Below are positions 48,662 to 57,600 of a stretch of 64,000 bases of DNA, piece after piece; the first letter of the stretch is position 1, and every line of letters starts with the position of its first letter. This DNA comes from Syngnathus acus (lineage: Eukaryota > Chordata > Actinopteri > Syngnathiformes > Syngnathidae): NCBI RefSeq assembly GCF_901709675.1, contig NC_051094.1:16583501-16647500 (forward strand). Reading direction: 5' to 3'. The translations under genes and the position numbers were made by a program. The notes beneath the pieces were generated by a model. The model saw only the letters and a program-made list of their open reading frames with translations, was not told the DNA's origin and did not search any database.

Positions 48662-51600
48662 AAATCATGGTACTGGTACGAGTATTGATTTATGTATTGT
48701 TCTCTTCTTGTCATGTTGTGAAAGAATGTGGGTTGAATAAATACCGAAAGAACAATAGTGTGTTTGTACTGTGCTCTGGTAATTTCGTCAAAGAAGGGAT
48801 AATAGTCCTCTTCTTGACTGACAATGAATGTGATAGTTTAATACAATCAGCAAATAACAAAATGCGTATTATAGGTAATATTTTATTTCACAACACTTTG
48901 CCTTGTTCCTTTCGTCTCTGCTGTTCACTTCAAACACGCTCCATACGAACGCAATGCTCTCGTATCAGACGCTTGCTCGATCACCTGCTCGTTTGCTGTC
49001 ACAATGTACCCTACACAAATCCGAAACATTAGTTGCGGCTCCGAGTCACGACGAGGGGCAAGTTTTGGTTTCCAAGGGTGTTTTTATTCCTCTTCAACGT
49101 CTCTCCCATACAGAGCCGCCTTTTTCACATGTCCGCACGTCACTTTCCTCTCTTTTCATCTGATCGCGGTGGTGCCTTTAGGGGCAGTCGGAGAAATCAA
49201 CGCCAACAAAAAAAATACATCCAGCCTAGTTAAGACCATACCAAAGACTATAAAAATGGGACCCATTGCCTCCCTGCGTGTGTGACGATCATTGGGACTT
49301 TAAAAAAAAAAAAAAAAAAAAAATTAAAAAATTTTTTTAAAAAAATTGGGTGCGTATTATACATGGGTACAGGCTTTTTTCCAGCATCAACATGCCATTG
49401 TTAGGGTGCGTATTATACATGGGGGCGTATTATACACGGAAAAAAACGGTATATATTTTGGTATTTTTTATACAGAAAATAATTACATCTGAAACAAATG
49501 ATCTTGTCGAGCTCTTGAAAGCGGCCGCGCTGAGGACCATGGAAAGCTTTTCTCGGATTGTGAGCATTTTTTAGGCGATGTTTTTGAGCTCTCCATCTCC
49601 GTACATTACACTCTGTGACACCATATTTCACAGCCGCTTTGCAATTGTTTGAAGACACTGCCTCATTTATCACCATCATCTTGAAGTTTGCATCACAACT
49701 CCTCCTAGGCTGGCCGATCTTCGACGCACTTTTCTCCAGATTGTCGCTACGTTTCTGTCGGGGAGCCTGAGGACTGTATAGGGGGTTGGCTCGGAAGGTT
49801 ATGCTCTTTTCGCCCCCGGGTGTCGAACACAGGAGGGAAGACGTGGTTCAGTTTTGATTGCTTTATTGAATTATTGGCAAAAAAGTGGCTCATAGGGGCA
49901 TACAGGCAAACTGGCAAAAGGGTATAGGCCAGGGGTGTCAAACTCATTTTTTTCGCAGGCCGCATTGTAGTCATAGCTTCTTTTGGAGGGCCATTATGAC
50001 TGCCAACCTAAATAAATGTATGAGCACCTCACATTATATACAGTAATAGCTACAAAACAAACTGACAAATAACTCGTTTTCAAATCAGACGAGTTAAAAC
50101 TGGTCTAATATTTAAAAAAAAAAGATATTAAAAGTGAAGACAATTTGCAATTCCGCAAATTCCGGGCGTGCGTAAAAGCCATAATAGTTTTTCAAACCTT
50201 CTGTGTCACTCCAAATCATTAAATCCTTCAAACTCTTAGTTCTCCGTGTCACTTACAAACAAAGCCGCTAATGATTCCGGTAGTACGTGGGGCCCTTGTC
50301 ATCTTCGTCATCCCGTGATCAATCTTTGTCCTTTTTGTAAACAACCGCCGCACCACGCCGCGCCGCTGATGTCACTTGAAATTCAAATTACAGTAATCCC
50401 TTGCTACATCGCGGTTCGTTTATTGGGGTTCCATTTTTTTATTTCTTTATTTTTTTGAAAATTTTGAAAAAATTCACATAAGTTGCTCCTCAGTATAAGT
50501 CGCCCCCCCACCCAAACTATGAAGAAAACCGTGACTTATAGTCCGAAAATTACGGTAAATAAAGTGTGCACTCTCTGCCTGTCAGTCCATAGTCGTTGGT
50601 TATGTCTGGCCACGAATACGTACATATTCATAATTATACATTATGTTTCGCATTGTGGATTAAGGCATACATGACCAGAGTGGAGTTTGAAGCGAACATG
50701 AGCCAACAAGTCATCAATCAACACACCTATTACAGCTGCGGCGCAAGTTTTACAAAACGATTTGTTTCTAACAAACATAATACGATAAAAAAGGTGAAAC
50801 ACACCTTTTTACCAACTAACATGACTAAAGAGAAGTTAGTATTTTCAAGCTGGAAGTAGAGTATAATCGTATTAAGGTTGCTTGTACAATACATCGTAAA
50901 CAAAGTGTTTTCTACTGGAAAAAGAAAAATGATCACAGAAACATTTGGAGTGGCAACAGGCTGTGTGAAGCAGAGGTGCAACTAATGCTAGAGATCCCTA
51001 AATCTTGAATTGCTGCATTGAGTCAGCTTTATATTTTATTTCAGTAATTTTCTATTCCATTTTTGAATTATGCACCTGGCCTAATTACTAGTTTGCTGAT
51101 GTGCTTGACCATTTTGGGGACCTTTATTAGATATGAGTTTAACGTAAAATTAATTTAGATTAACATAATTAATTAATCAATCTAATTGACTCATTAAAGT
51201 GACAGCCAGAAGTGTTGCACACTAACCGAAATGGTCCTCCAGTCTCCTTCCAAAAAGTTCCTGAGGGGTGTAAGAAAACTGATGGCTGAAGTATGAAGGA
51301 ACTCTCTCTCAGATGCTCCTAATCTTCTCTCACACTCGCCCACCTTGATTAAGCTACTCCCTGTAGGAAATAGAAATTTGTTGTTTATACCGCTGTTGCA
51401 TTTGTCTTCTTTCAAGATAGGGAAAGAGCGTTAATGTCTCGCCGTTATCATAGAATAATAGTATATTGACATGAAGGGAATGGAATCACACTGATGAGTG
51501 TTGAGTGACTTAAGATACACAACTGCTTGTAAATCTTTTGTTTTCCTAATTGCTATAGAGAAGGCAGCTGAATATTGCACAGGAAAAAATTACATTTACC

Positions 51601-54600
51601 ATCTAAAAAGTTGGCTTGTTAGTAAAAAACATGTTATGTTAAAAAAAAAAACTACAACTTAATAACACAAATGGTTTTCTGGACAGATTGTGCATGTTCC
51701 AAGCAATAACTCATTACGTTTTGATTAAATGTTTTCGCAGAAATGATGTGCGTGTATGCAACTTATTTTCAACATTAACACTTACCATATGGAGTGTCCG
51801 GACCAAATTCGTTCGCAGCATCCTGCATATAATGACCAAGAAGTTCCCCATTGGTAACTCTGGATGGTACTTCCCTGTCCAACTTTTCATAGAGAAACTC
51901 TTCAATTCTAGCACCTGAAAAAAAGTTACAGGGTTAATTTATGATTTAAAAAAAAAAAAAAAGTCATAGAAACATCAGTGGTGTTACTTGACCATAGGGT
52001 CATTCTATGTCAAATCACACAAGCCCCCAGAACCTCCCCAGTTACAGCTGATTTTTATTTTATTTGTGCCTTTTGATGTCAAATAAAAGAATCTAACATT
52101 TGAGCTTCCTAGTTCAAATGTTTTTTCAGTTATGGCCCGAAAGATTTTGGGTGCCACGCCCACTTTGGGATCCAGGAATTGCACAATTTTGGATCATATT
52201 TGTAAACCCTCATTGTTCGTTTTAAGGTCGTGACCAACCTGTAAATTGCTATATTTCTGTATGCATTTCCAAAATATGGAACGAAATGTCCCAAAAAATG
52301 TATTGCGTCATTAAAAAAAAAAAAACACCTTTGAAGCATTAATACCTCTAACAATTGCATATCAATGCTGTTTTTAGGTCCCAACATTGATAAACAGGGC
52401 CAAGTGCACAAGCGGGGGTTGTTTCTGATGCTCAGTAAATGTAACTTATTCTGTGATTCGTATTTTACCGAACACAAGAGAAACTGTCCAGTTGTGGTAG
52501 GAATCACAGGGTATTCTCATATGATATCATAGGGACACATTTGCCAGTGTTACCAATAACCTCACAATACTATGCAATAATTAGGGCACCGGGAGACGAA
52601 TTGGTTCACTAAACAAAAGTACAATCTGTTCCATTCTACCGGGTGTTGTGACTTTTCAAGCTTTGTCAAAAAATAAAATGCAATGAGGAGATGAGAAGCC
52701 AAATGTTACGTAAACCCATGAAATGAAAGCCTTGTTGAATCTGATCATCAACTGCTACTGAAAATAATAACAACACAGATACTACACATCACTGCACGGC
52801 ATCACTACAAAGACTTGGAGATTTTCATACCTACTCTATGGAGTCATAGAGTAGTCACAGATGGTGTGATGAAAAATAAAACAGGTGGAACTGGGTAAAT
52901 GGCAGAAATAAAACCTGTCCCCTGTGTGCATAGCATTTTGATCTTTCCTGCTCAATGAGTACGGTACTTTCCCGACTATAAACCTCACTTGAATATAAGC
53001 CACACCAGATAAAATTAGGGGAAAACCCTGTTTTGTTCCTGTACAAACTGCATCAGACTATAAGCCACAAGTGTATTAATGTTTAGTTACCATATGTAAG
53101 AGAATATGCACAAAGGGGATTGTCATGAAAGAGATGGCTCTTTGAGGACGCATCAATTTTATTAACATTTTGACAAACAAGTTACCGGTACATACATATT
53201 TGCATAAATTATTAAGTATATGGAAATTACAAGTAAGTATGAAACATGTACTGTGCTGTGTAAACTAGTACGACGTTCATAGCTCTCCATAGCATCACTT
53301 TTCTCTTCTGTTCATTTCTATTACCTGTATTACCAAAACAAATCCTCTTACAATATCCTACAAATCATAAAAAATCCATGGATAAGCCGCACTGGACTAC
53401 ATATAAGGGTTCAAAACTTGTGCAAGAAGTAGCGTTTTATAATCCAGAAATTGCGGTGATTTTTAAATATGTACCGTATTTTTCGGACTATAAGTCGCGG
53501 TTTTTTCATAGTTTGGGTGGGGGGGCGACTTATACTGAGAGCGACTGAATTTTTTCACAAATTTTCAAAATTAAAAAAAGAAAAAAGTGAAACCGCGATA
53601 AACGAACCGCGATGTAGCAAGGGATTACTGTAATTTGAATTTCAAGTGACGTCAGCGGCGCGGCGGTTGTTTCCATAAAGGACAAAGATTCGATCACGGG
53701 ATGACGAAGGGCCCAACGTACTACCGACATCATTAGCGGCTTTGTTTGTAAGTGACACGGAGGACGAAGAGTTTGAAGGATTTAATGATTTAGAGTGACA
53801 CAGAAGGTTTGAAAAACTATTATGGCTTTTACGCTCGCCCGGTCCTACTCTACGGAGCTCTCTTTCACTTCCGTGGATAGAAGTCGGGGGCCGGCACTCG
53901 ACCGGGTGACTGTCCGAGGACGGTGGATGGGGCTCGGACATGGCTTTTACGCACCCCGGTCCTATTCTATGGAGCTCTCTTCCACCTCCGTGGCTGGAAG
54001 TGCCACCTCCGGAGATGGAAGTCCACGCCGCCACACGCCTGGAAGTCCACGCCGGGGCTTGGGGCCGTGTGGCGGTGAACTATTTATGTTATAGTTATTT
54101 GATATATTTTATTTCGTGTAGCAACTTGTATATGTTTTTATCCTTACAGTTCAGTACTTGTTGGCTAGTTGAACTCTTGTTTTGTTAAATAAAGAGCCGT
54201 TTAGCAAACCCACGTCTTTCCTTGTACTTAACGCTACAATATAGTTATATACTAGATCTGTGGAATAACGACGAGGCTGACGTCAGGGCGCACGCGCGGT
54301 GTTGTTGACAAAGGACGAGGAATTTGATCGATGGGTTTAATGATTTGGAGTGACACAGATGGTTTGATAATATTATTGCTTATATAATAGTTATTTGATA
54401 TCTAATTTATATATCGTTATATGGGCCTGTGGAATATTTTGAAGTGCAAGCGCCGTCAGCGGCGCGCACTCATTGTTGACAAAGGACGATCGATGGATTT
54501 AATGAATTGGAGTGACACAGATGGTTTTATAAATGTGTTATTTATGTAATAGTTATTTGAATAACTCTGAATGTTACGTCAGGCCCGTTCTCAGCTCTTC

Positions 54601-57600
54601 GTTTGTGTTTATGTCACATTAGCATATCTATCGTTTAGCCTGTTGTTGCTCGTTCATGTCTGTTCTTGGTGTTGGATTTTGTCGAATAAATTTCCCCCAA
54701 AATGCGACTTATTCTCCAGAGCGACATATATGTTTTTTTTCACGTTATTGTGCATTTTATGGCTAATGCGACCTACATTCCAGAGCGACTTTTAGTCTGA
54801 AAAATACGGTAATAATTTCCTTGAGAATAATGTTTGCTTGCCATAATGCTCTCCTCCTCAAACATAAAAAATAATAGTATATTGTCAATATTGAATTTGA
54901 TAACTTCAGCTTGCGAACATCACATGCACTGAGATTGGTTGTTACCTGAGCCTTGATTACATGTCATGTCACATTAAGTTGACAGCAAGTGGCAAAATGC
55001 ATTTTAAAAGTGTTATTTGTATATAAAAATAATAATTTATAAAATAAATTATCAAATTATAAAATAATTTATCAAATAAGTTATCAAAGTCATTATAGAC
55101 AAAATACTTAATTTGTATTGCTAAAAATGTCTAAACAAGCGATACGGATAATGGATGGATGGATGTTTAGTATCACGTTAATGCACGGAAAAATAAGTTT
55201 TACAGTCCGAGCTTCATAGAAAAAAAACTAATCTGTACAATAGACGAAAGTGAATAGAAGATTAACACAACAGGGCTAGAGTAAAGAGGCAAAATACTTA
55301 CCAGTGTGGTCAACTGTAGCATGGAAAATCAAACAAATCAAATGTTAATAAGCTACAATATTTTGTGTGGATGAGAGTGAGTTAATGAATGAATGTAAAA
55401 TCATGTTTTTAATCAGAGGTGGGCATTCCAGTCCCAGGGACGAAACGGTCCAAACGGACACTCCTTTTGCGGACGGACGGGTGCCTAGAAAGTTGAAATA
55501 AAGGATGAACTGAAGTGGGTTTTTGTCCATTCCTATAATTATCCGGAAAAAGTGCTGACTAAACTTTCAGTCTACACTAACATGGAAGTCTGGCAAAGAT
55601 AGGGGTTACTGTTTGTCTCACGTGTGTAATCCGTACATTCAATCTGAACGTGAGTGTTAAAAAGAAACAAAAAGTTTGTTTCTTCTTATCGGAGGCAGAC
55701 TCAAGAGAAGTGTTTTTGATAAAAGCTCTGCCAGAGGCAGGATTTGAAACTCTTTCTGACAGGGGATTCTGCTAGACGTTCCCAGCAAAGCCTCACAATA
55801 TGTTCGAGTTCGCCAGGTCGGATGTGCGTCTTCCCCCACGATCGGAGCCAACACACCACCAGGCGGTGATCTGTTGACAGCTCTGCCCACCTCTTCCACC
55901 GAGTGTCAAAAACATGTGGTCAAAAATCTGATGACACAACAACAAAATCGATCGTCAAACTGCGGCCTAGGGTGTCCTGGTGCCAAGGGACACCCTTTTG
56001 TTTGAACAGGATGACAAGCACAGATGTCCAGTAACAGAACACCACTCTGGTTCTGATCGACGGAGCTCCTTCCATTCACACTCCTCCAGGTCTCACTGTC
56101 ATTAACCACTTGAGCATTGAATTCACCCAGCAGAGCGATGGAGTCCCAAGAAGGAGCACTAGCTCTGCAGAAATCCCCTCATCTGAAGGCAGAAGGAGGC
56201 TACCGTCTCGTCCACTGGGGTGAACCCCAATGTACAGGCGCCGAGCCGAGGGGTAAGAAGTATGTCTACACCTGCTGGGCGCCTCTTACTATGGGCAACT
56301 CCAGAGTGGGAGAGAGACCAACCTCTCTCGAGAAGACTGGTACCAGAACCCAAGCTGCGTGAGGAGTCAAGTCCCACTATGTTTAGTTGGAACTTTTCTG
56401 CCTCGCACACCAGCTTGGGCTCCTTTCCTGCCAGAGAGGTGACATTCCAGCTTCTGTAGCTGGGGATCGGACCACCAAGATCCTTCCCTTTAGCCCAGCT
56501 CACTGCGCACCCACCCCTTTGGCCCCTCCCACAGGTGGTGAGCCCATGGGAAGAGGGACCCACGTTGCCTTTTCAGGCTGTACCCAGCAAGGCCACAAGA
56601 GTGCAGGCCCGGCCACTCGGCGCTCGTCTTCAAGCTCTACCTCCAGGCCTGTTTGTATTCTTCATAAAGGTTCTCTGAGCCATCCGTGGTCTGGTCCTTC
56701 ACCTTGGACCTGTTTGCCATGGGTGACCCTGCCAGGGGCATAAAGGCCCCAGGCGATAACCCCTCGGATCACTGGAACACTCAAATACCTCCACTACGAC
56801 AAACTGAGAGCTCATAGAGGTGTCATTAACGTTAAATCACACTTCCATTGGTATTAATTCGCCAATGAAGTTTTTTTTACTACAGTCCTATAATTCAAAG
56901 CCAAGTATACCAGCACATGACCAAACATTTGTAGAGACATAGAAGCTAGCGTGCAGAATGGGGATGAGATGATGGTCTGATTGTATTGCATCGGCACATA
57001 TTCAGTTTATGTGTGTGTTGCTGTGTGCTTTTGCTAACAGTGACACTATGACGGCTGTGGTGCGTTTGTGGCCCAATGGAAATCAGAGCATGCAGTTCAA
57101 CAGGAGAACCTGGATTGTTCATTTTTCACCAACATAAAATACACAGTCAAGTCGAGACACCTCGACTGTGATAGCCACTCAGAGTGTCTTTAAAAGTGAC
57201 TTTGTTCTTATTGTCGCAATATTTATAGAGCTAGTCTAAAACAGTAAACAAAATCATGTTGATTCTTTTGGATTTTAATCACAATCACTTTCAATAGTTT
57301 ATTCCTTACACTGTCTACATAAAACCTTTTTAAATAACTGTCACTTTTATTTAAAAAAAGAAATACAATTTAAATAATATTTAGTATTTATTTTAATTAA
57401 ATTATTCAACACTCCATACATATATAGGAATAGGACTTTACGTCTTGCGTTGTAATATAACTGATTTTAATATAGAAGCTGGTGTAACGCTTTTTTTTGT
57501 TGGTGGTGTGCCTTGAGATTTTTTCCAATGAAAAGGTGTGCCATGAATGAAAAAAGGTTGGGAAACACTGCAGTAGAGTACATGGTTAAACAGTAGAATA

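Larger units (their letters stand above)
48433..49929. mobile_element. X element copy 2, pogo-like, interrupted by Z3
   Basis: Starts CCGTATTGGCCCGAATATAAG as in X1. It is interrupted by Z3 at a TA and resumes at ~49452 with the same text as X1 (TATACAGAAAATAATTAC). It continues through a region coding for a helix-turn-helix on the minus strand and a block shared with X1 (GGGGAGCCTGAGGACTG..., GGTGTCG..ACACAGGAGGGAAGA). The right end is lost at the next hAT fragment. Confidence 0.75.

Noticed and set aside
51714-51914. 66-residue [13 protein letters not shown]... as an independent gene
   Set aside because: It is an out-of-frame reading of sh3glb2 exon 3; the correct frame gives the conserved BAR sequence.
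56117-56743. Plus-strand ORFs near 56.1-56.7 kb as a gene
   Set aside because: The minus strand reads as LINE endonuclease blocks; the plus frames have no family resemblance.
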